A stretch of 64,000 nucleotides of DNA from Trueperella pyogenes (lineage in GTDB: Bacteria; Actinomycetota; Actinomycetes; Actinomycetales; Actinomycetaceae), in contig NZ_UHHW01000002.1 in NCBI RefSeq assembly GCF_900460345.1, forward strand, positions 992,001 through 1,056,000, given 5' to 3'. Numbering within the stretch: position 1 is the stretch's first letter; the number at the start of each line of letters is the position of its first letter. Of this stretch, positions 1 through 7,082 are shown one piece after another. A program made the position numbers and the translations under genes. The notes under the pieces are model-generated. The model did not search any database, was not told the DNA's origin, and was given only the letters and a program-made list of their open reading frames with translations.

Positions 1-759
1 GCGGTGGAGATCGGTGGCGCGCTGGGGGCGTCTGTGGCGGTATCGGTGACGGGAAGCGTCAATTTTCTCACCGACGAAGGCCTGTCCAGGCGCACGACGA
101 CGATCGATCTCGAAGGTCACGGCCGTAAGATCGAAAAAGACGGCCAGGTTTTAGTCCGAGTGAGCACGTTTTACCTGCGCGAGGACGGCTTAACGACGCA
201 GACCGGCCACCGCTATTACACGGGGAGCGCGGGAGAGAACGTGCTGGGTACCTATGCGGATGTGGTGGTCGGTCAGCACGAGGGGAGCCGCATCGTGGTC
301 TTCGACCCGGAGACGCCACGGGCGGGCACGATCTCGGTGGTTGACATACTCCCTACAGTTCTTCAGGGCAAACCGGGAGACACCCAGCCAAATAACGGCC
401 TTCCGGGCGTGGGGAGCGACGACGCCGGCAGGCCTGTACTCCGTGCCCCCGGCGGAGCCGTCCAGGAGCTGCACGAAGCAACCGTTATTCAGGGTGCCGG
501 CGAGCAGATCACGGCGGGGGACACCGTCGTCGTGAACTATCTGTTGGCTAAACCAGACGGGACGGTGCTCGAAAATACGTGGGAGGCAGCCAAGCCAGTG
601 GTCATGCGAGTCGAGGACGTGTTTGAGGGATTGAAGTCCGGCCTTCAGGATACGCGCGTGGGCTCGCGACTCGTCTTAGCGGTCCCGGCGGCTAAGGCAC
701 AGGGCGAGTCTGACGTAGCGATCGTCATCGATGTGCTGGCGAAGCTGTCTGAAGAATAA
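1..759 (+). CDS. FKBP-type peptidyl-prolyl cis-trans isomerase, 5' end outside window
   Basis: The reading frame is open from the first base, so the true start lies upstream and the N-terminus (where a signal or lipoprotein peptide would be) cannot be seen. The last ~85 residues form an FKBP-like domain: VVNYLLAKPDGTVLENTW matches the FKBP pattern of a beta strand followed by DGTVFDSSW, and GLKSGLQDTRVGSRLVLAVP matches the conserved 'G..M..G..R.L.IP' segment. The preceding ~165 residues look like a second, more divergent unit, as in tandem FKBP proteins of actinobacteria. The role would be prolyl isomerisation, probably of exported proteins. The 3' end overlaps the convergent kinase gene by 35 bases. 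The family call is fairly secure; activity is not proven. Confidence 0.75.
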   Translation, partial: AVEIGGALGASVAVSVTGSVNFLTDEGLSRRTTTIDLEGHGRKIEKDGQVLVRVSTFYLREDGLTTQTGHRYYTGSAGENVLGTYADVVVGQHEGSRIVVFDPETPRAGTISVVDILPTVLQGKPGDTQPNNGLPGVGSDDAGRPVLRAPGGAVQELHEATVIQGAGEQITAGDTVVVNYLLAKPDGTVLENTWEAAKPVVMRVEDVFEGLKSGLQDTRVGSRLVLAVPAAKAQGESDVAIVIDVLAKLSEE

Positions 760-1318
760 AATCGTTTCGCAGATGGGAGGGAAAATCTCGCAAGAGGTTC
801 TCTTCCTGGCGAGCCCACACTTCCCAATAACCAGACCAGTCGTAGGGATCGCGAGCGCGCACGCGTGCACGCCTGACTGTTTGCGGAGCCTCGAGCCAGA
901 CGGTGACGTCTAGATAGCTTCGGATGCTTTTCGACGTAGACCCGCAACCGGTGAGGATGAGGACGTCTACGGAGCCTTCGGCAGGAATCGTGCGTTGTGC
1001 GCCCCAGGTGTGTGCCTCCCAATCCCACACGCGGGCAGCGCCCGTGCCGGTGCGACGCAACGCGGCGAGGAGATCGGCGACGCGCCAGAGATCCGTGGCC
1101 AGCGCGGTCCATCCGCCGATGAATTCTTCGACTTCGATGCACGAAACGCGTCGGCCTGCGCGGCATAACTCCGTGGCGAGATTGTTTGCCAGGGTGGTCT
1201 TGCCTGCTCCCGAACGGCCGTCGATGCCAACAAAAAACGGTGTCGGACTAGTTGGCGCACAAGCCGCGGCGAGTTGGGCGACGGTAGTGTTCGCTAGGTG
1301 GTCGTTCACAGGTGACAT
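725..1318 (-). CDS. P-loop NTPase of the uridine kinase-like family
   Basis: This 197-residue protein has a Walker A motif GRSGAGKT at about residues 34-41. A following EEFIGGWTAL...VWDWEAHTWG segment resembles the 'DD.Y.GW.GL ... R.YDW' signature of a small actinobacterial family annotated as uridine kinase-like or AAA ATPases. The acidic pair that normally precedes the GW is EE here. The physiological substrate is unknown; nucleoside phosphorylation is only a family-level guess. The gene is convergent with the FKBP gene (35 bases shared) and divergent from hisF, with 41 bases between the start codons. No good ribosome binding site precedes its ATG. Confidence 0.7.
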   Translation of the reverse strand: MSPVNDHLANTTVAQLAAACAPTSPTPFFVGIDGRSGAGKTTLANNLATELCRAGRRVSCIEVEEFIGGWTALATDLWRVADLLAALRRTGTGAARVWDWEAHTWGAQRTIPAEGSVDVLILTGCGSTSKSIRSYLDVTVWLEAPQTVRRARVRARDPYDWSGYWEVWARQEENLLRDFPSHLRNDFILQTASPAHR

Positions 1319-1359
1319 CTTAAATCGCGCTACGATGAGTGATCAATGAAAGGAGCGAG

Positions 1360-2124
1360 ATGGGTGTAGCTGTCAGGGTCATCCCATGCCTGGACGTGTC
1401 ACATAGCCGGGTGGTCAAGGGCGTGAACTTTGAGAATTTGAAAGACGCCGGAGATCCGGTCGAGCTTGCGGCGCGCTATGGCGACATGGGCGCCGATGAG
1501 ATCACTTTCCTCGATGTCTCGGCCTCGGTAGAAGGCCGCGACACGATGATCGATGTTGTGCAGAAGACTGCCAATGAGGTCTTTGTGCCGCTGACCGTGG
1601 GTGGCGGCGTACGATCGGTAGAAGATGTGCGGTGCTTACTAGATGCCGGGGCGGACAAGGTTGGAATCAACACGGCTGCACTGGCTCGGCCAAGGCTCCT
1701 CAGTGAGGTGGCCGAACAATTCGGTAATCAGGTCATTACCTTGTCCGTTGACGCGCGCCGAGCAGTCGGGATGCCCTCCGGTTTCGAGGTGACGACGCAC
1801 GGCGGTACCCGAAGCGCTGGCGTCGACGCAATTGAGTGGGCGACACGTAGCGTCGAGCTGGGTGCAGGGGAGATCCTGCTCAACTCCATGGATGCCGATG
1901 GCACCACCGACGGCTTCGACATCGAGCTTATTGAAAAAGTGCGTGCAGCTGTGCGCGTTCCGCTCATTGCTTCTGGTGGGGCCGGCGTCGCCGGGCACTT
2001 CGTGGAGGCCGTGCGCGCCGGCGCCGACGCCGTCCTCGCAGCCTCGGTTTTCCATTTCGGAACGTTGACGATCGCTGATGTAAAGAAAGCGCTTGCGGCT
2101 GAGGGAATCGAGGTGCGGCTATGA
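1360..2124 (+). CDS. hisF: Imidazole glycerol phosphate synthase cyclase subunit HisF
   Basis: HisF is the (beta/alpha)8 subunit that condenses ammonia from HisH with PRFAR to give IGP and AICAR in histidine synthesis. The protein starts RVIPCLDV with the catalytic aspartate near residue 12. It carries [11 protein letters not shown] and SVDARR (second catalytic Asp), and the C-terminal phosphate site [10 protein letters not shown]. The ATG at 1360 is preferred over in-frame upstream codons because AGGAG lies at 1351-1355 and HisF proteins begin just before IPCLDV. Length (254 aa) is normal. It overlaps hisI by ATGA, so the two are translationally coupled. hisH and hisA are not in this window. 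Confidence 0.97.
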   Translation: MGVAVRVIPCLDVSHSRVVKGVNFENLKDAGDPVELAARYGDMGADEITFLDVSASVEGRDTMIDVVQKTANEVFVPLTVGGGVRSVEDVRCLLDAGADKVGINTAALARPRLLSEVAEQFGNQVITLSVDARRAVGMPSGFEVTTHGGTRSAGVDAIEWATRSVELGAGEILLNSMDADGTTDGFDIELIEKVRAAVRVPLIASGGAGVAGHFVEAVRAGADAVLAASVFHFGTLTIADVKKALAAEGIEVRL

Positions 2125-2489
2125 CGCTGGCCGACGCTGTCCGCGCGCGCGTCACTTTCAACGATCAAGGGCTCGTGCCGGCGATCATTCAAGACGACGC
2201 CACGGGCGAGGTGCTCATGCTCGGCTATATGAACGATGTTGCCTTGCACCGTACACTGACTACCGGCCGGGTCTGGTTCTGGTCGCGATCTAGGCGGGAG
2301 TACTGGCGCAAGGGGGATACCTCTGGGGCGATCCAGCTCGTTCATTCAGTGGCTGTTGACTGTGATGGGGATACGTTGCTTGTGCGCGTCACTCAGCGTG
2401 GGGCGGCGTGTCACACGGGCACGCGTACGTGTTTTGATGCGGGCGGGCAACTGCCTGTGGAGATCCCAGATTCCATCGTCGGGGTGTGA
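2121..2489 (+). CDS. hisI: Phosphoribosyl-AMP cyclohydrolase HisI
   Basis: HisI opens the adenine ring of phosphoribosyl-AMP, the third step of histidine synthesis. The 122-residue protein shows [16 protein letters not shown] (family pattern SRSR..LW.KG.TSG), the DCDGDTLLV metal-binding strand and the zinc-binding CHTGTRTCF. It is the monofunctional form without a HisE domain; hisE lies about 60 kb away at 62864-63127. The start codon overlaps the hisF stop by four bases. The gene is complete and of normal length, so the call is firm. Confidence 0.96.
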   Translation: MTLADAVRARVTFNDQGLVPAIIQDDATGEVLMLGYMNDVALHRTLTTGRVWFWSRSRREYWRKGDTSGAIQLVHSVAVDCDGDTLLVRVTQRGAACHTGTRTCFDAGGQLPVEIPDSIVGV

Positions 2490-2550
2490 AGCACTCTTTT
2501 CGCAGTGATGGAGATCCCGGTAGAGTTAGGGCTAAGCGGAAGGACGAACC

Positions 2551-3348
2551 ATGACTGTGCTGGAAGACATCATTGCAGGCGTCCGCGTTGACCTCGCCCG
2601 GCGAGAAGCCGCAATCAGCCTCGATGATCTCAAAGAGAAGGCGGCCAAGGTGCCCAGTGCACTCGACGCCGTGAGCATTCTTCGCCCGAGCGATCATCGC
2701 AGCGTCCAAGTCATCGCTGAGGTGGGCGCGCACCCTGATGAGGAACTGCCCGCTAGTCTCGATCCTGCGGAATTGGCTGGTTTGTACGAAGACGGCGGAG
2801 CTGCCGCAATTGCCGTGCCCACCAATGCCAGCCTTGGCGGCTCGCTCGCTGATCTGGACGCAGTGCGTGCGCAGGTAGATATCCCGCTCTTGCGTAAGGA
2901 CTTCATCGTCACCCCATATCAGATCTGGGAGGCGCGCGCGCACGGAGCTGACCTGGTTTTCGTGATTGTTGCCGCCCTGGAAGACACCGTTCTGACCTCC
3001 CTGATTGAGCGTGTGCATTCACTTGGCATGACAGCGCTGGTGGAGGTGCGAAACAGGCCCGAAGCGTTGCGCGCACTGGACGCGGGAGCACACGTGATCG
3101 GCATCGCCAACGATGCGAAAACCGCTGACAACATGCGCACCTTTGATGAGGTGGCAGATGTCATCCCCGCTTCGGTGATACGGGTGGCTGAATCGGGCGT
3201 GACCTCGCCGCAAGATATGCTCAGCTACGCACGCGTGGGCGCCGATGCAGTTCTTATCGGTGAGATCCTCGTGACTAGTGCCGATCCGCTCCAGACACTG
3301 CGTGACATGGTGGCAGCTGGCCAACACCCGTCTATCGTCTCGATGTAA
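2551..3348 (+). CDS. TrpC-like protein with altered active site
   Basis: The 265-residue protein aligns along its length with indole-3-glycerol phosphate synthase, the (beta/alpha)8 enzyme of tryptophan synthesis. It keeps RKDFIV with the general-acid lysine (residue 116), LVEV with the general-base glutamate (165) and VAESGV (214-216). However, the family signature IAE(V/I)KRASPS reads IAEVGAHPDE (residues 55-64), so a catalytic lysine and the SPS motif are gone. The INNRDL loop reads IANDAK (185-190), replacing the first catalytic Asn by Ala. GGAAGGA precedes the ATG. In many actinobacteria the order is trpC-trpB-trpA-lgt; here trpB and trpA are absent and lgt follows after 9 bases. The protein is probably not a normal IGP synthase; its function is unknown. 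Confidence 0.8.
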   Translation: MTVLEDIIAGVRVDLARREAAISLDDLKEKAAKVPSALDAVSILRPSDHRSVQVIAEVGAHPDEELPASLDPAELAGLYEDGGAAAIAVPTNASLGGSLADLDAVRAQVDIPLLRKDFIVTPYQIWEARAHGADLVFVIVAALEDTVLTSLIERVHSLGMTALVEVRNRPEALRALDAGAHVIGIANDAKTADNMRTFDEVADVIPASVIRVAESGVTSPQDMLSYARVGADAVLIGEILVTSADPLQTLRDMVAAGQHPSIVSM

Positions 3349-3357
3349 AGGATAAAA

Positions 3358-4290
3358 ATGCGATTGTTAACAGCAATACCCTCACCAGGTATCAACGGTA
3401 TTGAGCTCGGACCACTGACGATTCATTTCTACGCGCTCTTCATTCTCACCGGTATTTTTGTAGCGTGGCAGATAGGCGACCGCCGTTACACCCGATGGGG
3501 CGGCCCCAAGGACGTCTCCCTCGACGTCGCAGTCTGGGCGGTGCTTTTCGGCATCGTTGGCGCGCGCATTTATCACGTTATTACGACGCCCGATCCTTAC
3601 TGGGGACCGCACGGCGATCCGCTCAAGGCGTTGCGGATCTGGGAAGGCGGACTTGGCATCTGGGGAGGAATCGCAGCTGGTGCCCTGGGTTGCTACATTG
3701 CGCTCCATAGGCGAGGCTTGCGCTTTGCTCCGTTTGCCGACGCCTTGGCGCCTGGCATCCTGGTAGCTCAGGCGATCGGACGCCTGGGCAATTACTTCAA
3801 CCAAGAGCTCTTTGGCCGCCCGACCGATCTGCCCTGGGGACTCATGATCGACGACGCCCACCTGCCTTCCGGCTACGCCTCTGGCACGCTCTTCCACCCC
3901 ACCTTCCTGTACGAGATGCTGTGGTGCATGGCGATGGCTGTCATCCTTATCGCCGTGGAGAAAAAGTTCCGGCTCAGGGGCGGGCAGACGGCGATGATGT
4001 ATGTCATTTTCTATGTGCTGGGCCGCGTGTGGATTGAAAACATACGCATCGATACAGCCCAGATCATATGGGGGCTGCGTCTGAATGTGTGGATGTCGAT
4101 CTTCGTCTTCATCGCCGCAGTCTTGGTGTTCATCGTGTTGACGCGCCTGCGCCAGTCCAACCCAGCACTTGCCAATATTTACCTCGATGGGCGTGAGCCA
4201 CACGAGTATCGAGCGGATGCGGTTGGTTCGACAGCGCAATCCGAGTCGGCGATGAAAGCTGAGGACGAACTTGCCGAGCACGATAAATGA
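3358..4290 (+). CDS. lgt: Prolipoprotein diacylglyceryl transferase
   Basis: Lgt moves a diacylglyceryl group from phosphatidylglycerol to the lipobox cysteine of prelipoproteins, at the cytoplasmic membrane. The 310-residue protein shows about seven membrane helices and the signature GRLGNYFNQELFG (canonical GRxGNFxNxExxG), plus FLYEMLW and the late RVWIENIRID segment. The C-terminal ~40 residues are charged and cytoplasmic, common in actinobacterial Lgt. The ATG follows AAAGGA, nine bases after the TrpC-like gene. Lnt at 53638-55116 would act downstream of Lgt. Confidence 0.96.
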   Translation: MRLLTAIPSPGINGIELGPLTIHFYALFILTGIFVAWQIGDRRYTRWGGPKDVSLDVAVWAVLFGIVGARIYHVITTPDPYWGPHGDPLKALRIWEGGLGIWGGIAAGALGCYIALHRRGLRFAPFADALAPGILVAQAIGRLGNYFNQELFGRPTDLPWGLMIDDAHLPSGYASGTLFHPTFLYEMLWCMAMAVILIAVEKKFRLRGGQTAMMYVIFYVLGRVWIENIRIDTAQIIWGLRLNVWMSIFVFIAAVLVFIVLTRLRQSNPALANIYLDGREPHEYRADAVGSTAQSESAMKAEDELAEHDK

Positions 4291-4335
4291 GACACCTTGG
4301 GCATGATTTACCTCTTCATCAGATAGGATGTGACC

Positions 4336-5754
4336 ATGCGCAGAGCGAAGATTGTTTGTACTTTAGGTCCGGCTACTGATACCAAAGAGCGAATTGTAGA
4401 ACTCGTTAAGGCGGGCATGAACGTTGCCCGTATTAATGCCTCCCACGGGTCCCATGCGGAGCACGAGCAGCGAATCGATATGGTTCGTGAGGCCGCTGAA
4501 GAGCTTGGGGAAGCCGTGGCAATTCTCGTCGACCTCCAAGGTCCGAAGATTCGTCTGGGTACGTTCGAGTCTGGACCGGTTCTGCTCGAGCAGGGCGACA
4601 TCTTCACGATCACCACTGAGGACGTTCCCGGCGATAAGGATCTGGTGTCGACCACTTTCAAGGGGCTGCCCGGCGATTGCCGCCCGGGCGATCTTATCCT
4701 TATCGACGACGGCAAGGTCCAGGTTCGTGTCGTCTCTGTTGAAGGCCCAGAGGTTAAGACGGAGGTCATCATTGGTGGCACGGTGTCGAATAACAAGGGC
4801 GTGAATCTCCCCGGTGTGGCAGTTTCTGTTCCTGCCCTCTCGGAGAAGGACAAGGTCGATCTCGAATGGGCACTCAACTACGGTGCTGACATCTGCGCTT
4901 TGTCCTTTGTGCGCTCGGCAGAGGACGTCAAGGACGTTCACGAGATCATGGATATGGTTGGCCGCAGGATCCCCGTCATCGCGAAGATCGAAAAGCCACA
5001 GGCTGTAACCGCTTTGGAAGAGATCGTTTCGGTGTTTGATGGCATCATGGTGGCTCGCGGCGATCTTGGCGTGGAACTGCCGCTCCAGCAGGTGCCAATC
5101 GTCCAAAAGCGGGCCATTAGCATCGCCCGCCGCAACGCTAAGCCGGTCATTGTGGCTACCCAAGTGCTCGAATCGATGATTACCTCGCCCACTCCGACCC
5201 GTGCTGAGACCTCCGACTGCGCGAACGCCATCCTCGATGGCGCGGATGCGGTCATGCTGTCTGGCGAAACGTCGGTTGGCAAGTATCCGATCGCCTGCGT
5301 GGAGACGATGGCTTCCATCATCCAGTTCACCGAAGAACATGGTTTGGAGTCGATCCCGAAGATCGGCAATCTTCACCGTACTCGCAATGGCGTCATCACC
5401 CGCTCTGCGATGGATATCGGAGAGGCTTTGGGGGTGAAGTACCTTGCGGTCTTTACGTCCTCGGGTCAGACTGCGCGCCGCATGGCTCGGCTGCGTGCGC
5501 GTATCCCGCTGTTGGTCTTCACACCGAGCCGTGACATCCGGCAACGTCTCGCGTTGACGTGGGGAGCACAAACGATCATCGTCCCCGAAGTCGAGGACAC
5601 CGACCACATGATCGAACAAGTCGATCAGGCTCTGCGCGATCGTGGTTACGCTGTCGACGGCGACCGCGTGGTTGTCGTTTCCGGTATGCCCGCGGGCAAG
5701 GTCGGCTCCACGAATACAATTCGCGTTCACAAGATGGGTGAGACTTTCAACTAA
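4336..5754 (+). CDS. pyk: Pyruvate kinase
   Basis: Pyruvate kinase converts PEP and ADP to pyruvate and ATP, the last step of glycolysis. It begins RRAKIVCTLGPAT, carries ARINASHG, the active-site IAKIEKPQAV and IMVARGDLGVELP, and the C-terminal domain GQTARRMARLR...LLVFTPS. The in-frame GTG at 4330 is less likely because AGGA at 4325-4328 sits 7 bases before the ATG at 4336 but only one base before the GTG. At 472 residues the length is normal. A hairpin at 5762-5792 follows the stop. Confidence 0.97.
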   Translation: MRRAKIVCTLGPATDTKERIVELVKAGMNVARINASHGSHAEHEQRIDMVREAAEELGEAVAILVDLQGPKIRLGTFESGPVLLEQGDIFTITTEDVPGDKDLVSTTFKGLPGDCRPGDLILIDDGKVQVRVVSVEGPEVKTEVIIGGTVSNNKGVNLPGVAVSVPALSEKDKVDLEWALNYGADICALSFVRSAEDVKDVHEIMDMVGRRIPVIAKIEKPQAVTALEEIVSVFDGIMVARGDLGVELPLQQVPIVQKRAISIARRNAKPVIVATQVLESMITSPTPTRAETSDCANAILDGADAVMLSGETSVGKYPIACVETMASIIQFTEEHGLESIPKIGNLHRTRNGVITRSAMDIGEALGVKYLAVFTSSGQTARRMARLRARIPLLVFTPSRDIRQRLALTWGAQTIIVPEVEDTDHMIEQVDQALRDRGYAVDGDRVVVVSGMPAGKVGSTNTIRVHKMGETFN

Positions 5755-5761
5755 AATATGT

Positions 5762-5792
5762 GACGTATCTCCGCCCGCCGTGCAGATACGTC
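5762..5792 (+). terminator. Hairpin after pyk
   Basis: GACGTATCT (5762-5770) pairs perfectly with AGATACGTC (5784-5792) around a 13-base loop. There is no T-run, so it may be a weak terminator or an mRNA-stabilising 3' end. Confidence 0.5.
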
Positions 5793-5807
5793 CGCGTGAC
5801 CTTGCTG

Positions 5808-5813
5808 TAATAT
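5808..5813 (+). promoter_or_regulatory. -10 element of tRNA-Leu
   Basis: TAATAT lies 14 bases before the mature tRNA-Leu 5' end, placing transcription start near 5820. No clear -35 hexamer is seen at the expected distance. Confidence 0.45.
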
Positions 5814-5827
5814 CAGTTGGGTCACAA

Positions 5828-5909
5828 GCTCCTGTGGTGGAATTGGCAGACACACTGCACTCAAAATGCAGCGCTGAAAGGCGTGCGGGTTCGAGTCCCG
5901 CCGGGAGCA
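5828..5909 (+). tRNA. tRNA-Leu (anticodon CAA)
   Basis: The acceptor arm GCTCCTG (5828-5834) pairs with CGGGAGC (5902-5908), followed by discriminator A. The anticodon stem CTGCA/TGCAG encloses loop CTCAAAA with CAA at 5862-5864, reading UUG codons. GGTTCGAGTCC is the T-arm. The long variable region makes it a class II tRNA, as expected for leucine. CCA is not encoded. Confidence 0.96.
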
Positions 5910-6012
5910 CTTTGGTTGGTGATTACCTTAAACACACGTGTTCAACCTCGTCACTTTGTATGATGTAGTTATGTCCGCGATACAGAGCGGAAAAGAACGA
6001 TCGGAGGAAGCT

Positions 6013-6645
6013 GTGAATGAGGCATTAGCGGGTAGCCGGGTAGAGAAAATCAAGGACGATACGGATCCGGCAACCGTCAGGGCGCTCGTTATCGAGGATG
6101 AGACCCTCATTCGTCTCGATATTGTCGAGACTCTCCAGGATGCGGGTTACACCGTGGTCGCCGAGGGCGCTTCTGGCGATGAGGCGGTGGAGCTAGCCGC
6201 TGAGCACAATCCGGACTTGATCGTGATGGATGTGAAGATGCCTGGCATGGATGGTCTGACTGCAGCTGAGCGCATTCTCGCCGAGCAGCAGGTCGCGATT
6301 GTTATGCTGACGGCGTTCTCGCAAAAGGAGCTCGTTGAGCGCGCTCGTGACGCCGGTGCGATGGCATACGTCGTCAAGCCTTTTACGCCGGAACACCTGG
6401 TTCCGGCTGTGGAAATCGCGCTGTCCCGTTCGCGGGAGATTGCCTCGCTGGAGAACGAGGTGTCCTCGTTGGCGGAGAAGTTCGAGACTCGTAAGCGTGT
6501 GGATCAGGCGAAAGGCCTCCTTCAGGAGAAGATGGGACTTTCCGAGCCGGAGGCTTTCCGCTGGATTCAAAAGACGTCGATGGATCGACGGCTGACTATG
6601 CGCGAGGTGGCAGACGCCGTCGTGGAGCAAGTTGGCGACAAGTAA
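6013..6645 (+). CDS. pdtaR: ANTAR-domain response regulator, PdtaR-like
   Basis: An N-terminal receiver domain carries LVIEDE, the phosphoacceptor aspartate in DLIVMDVKMPGMDG, the switch residue in VMLTAFSQ and the lysine in VVKPF. A coiled linker (ENEVSSLAEKFETRKRVDQAKGLL) leads into a C-terminal ANTAR RNA-binding domain. Such proteins bind paired stem-loops in mRNA to prevent termination. Similarity to mycobacterial PdtaR (Rv1626) is strong, and the pyk-pdtaR-polA order is shared. GTG 6013 has GGAGGA five bases upstream. An in-frame ATG at 5971 has a TATGAT -10 element six bases before it and could be a leaderless alternative start (14 extra residues), or simply the transcription start. No partner histidine kinase is encoded nearby. 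Confidence 0.9.
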   Translation: MNEALAGSRVEKIKDDTDPATVRALVIEDETLIRLDIVETLQDAGYTVVAEGASGDEAVELAAEHNPDLIVMDVKMPGMDGLTAAERILAEQQVAIVMLTAFSQKELVERARDAGAMAYVVKPFTPEHLVPAVEIALSRSREIASLENEVSSLAEKFETRKRVDQAKGLLQEKMGLSEPEAFRWIQKTSMDRRLTMREVADAVVEQVGDK

Positions 6646-6646
6646 C

Positions 6647-7012
6647 TTAGACGCTGATAAAAACGCAGGTCAGGCGCCCTACGGCGGTGGAGTCTCCGTA
6701 CGCGTCGGTGACGGTGACCGACACCGTGATGGATGATCGCGCAATCTTGATGACCGACGCCGTGGCGCGCACGAGCTCGGTGGCATTCGGCGCTAGGTGA
6801 GACACAGAGATCTCCGAGCCGACGGCGACCTTCCCGTCGGGTGCATTCGCGAGTGCAAGGATCGAGCCTGCATGCTCGACGAGCACCGCGTTGATGCCTC
6901 CGTGTACGACGCCGTAGGGCTGGAACGCGTGGGCAGTGGGCATGGACACAGTGCACGTGTCTTTTGTGCTGGTTTCGACTGTGATGTCGAGAGTCTTATC
7001 CAGGGTCGTCAT
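6647..7012 (-). CDS. PaaI-family hotdog thioesterase
   Basis: The 121-residue protein fits a single hotdog domain. The key motif GVVHGGINAVLVEHAGS (about residues 34-50) matches the PaaI/4HBT pattern 'G.vHGG....l.D.a.s', here with a glutamate at the acidic position, followed by SHLAPNATE and the closing strands. It probably hydrolyses an acyl-CoA or aryl-CoA thioester; the substrate cannot be inferred. It ends one base after pdtaR in convergent orientation and is divergent from polA. A TACCCT element (7019-7024, minus strand) six bases before the ATG suggests a leaderless transcript. Confidence 0.85.
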   Translation of the reverse strand: MTTLDKTLDITVETSTKDTCTVSMPTAHAFQPYGVVHGGINAVLVEHAGSILALANAPDGKVAVGSEISVSHLAPNATELVRATASVIKIARSSITVSVTVTDAYGDSTAVGRLTCVFISV

Positions 7013-7018
7013 GGACCA

Positions 7019-7024
7019 AGGGTA
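7019..7024 (-). promoter_or_regulatory. -10 element of thioesterase gene (leaderless)
   Basis: On the minus strand TACCCT is followed by six bases and the ATG of the thioesterase gene. No Shine-Dalgarno sequence fits between them. Confidence 0.45.
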
Positions 7025-7053
7025 GCAAGTTCATGGTACGAGAGCTCTCGAGA

Positions 7054-7076
7054 GTGTCGGAGCGTCACGGTAGGCT
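7054..7076 (+). promoter_or_regulatory. PafBC-like (RecA-NDp type) promoter of polA
   Basis: GTGTCGGAG (7054-7062), eight bases, then TAGGCT (7071-7076), then six bases and the GTG of polA. The layout matches the mycobacterial PafBC motif TTGTCRGTG-N8-TANNNT at seven of nine upstream positions. The same element precedes uvrB and uvrA in this window. Confidence 0.7.
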
Positions 7077-7082
7077 AGAAGG

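Noticed and set aside
4363..5910. 515-codon minus-strand frame opposite pyk and tRNA-Leu
   Set aside because: It runs through the pyk coding region and a tRNA gene and has no family features. It is a composition artefact.
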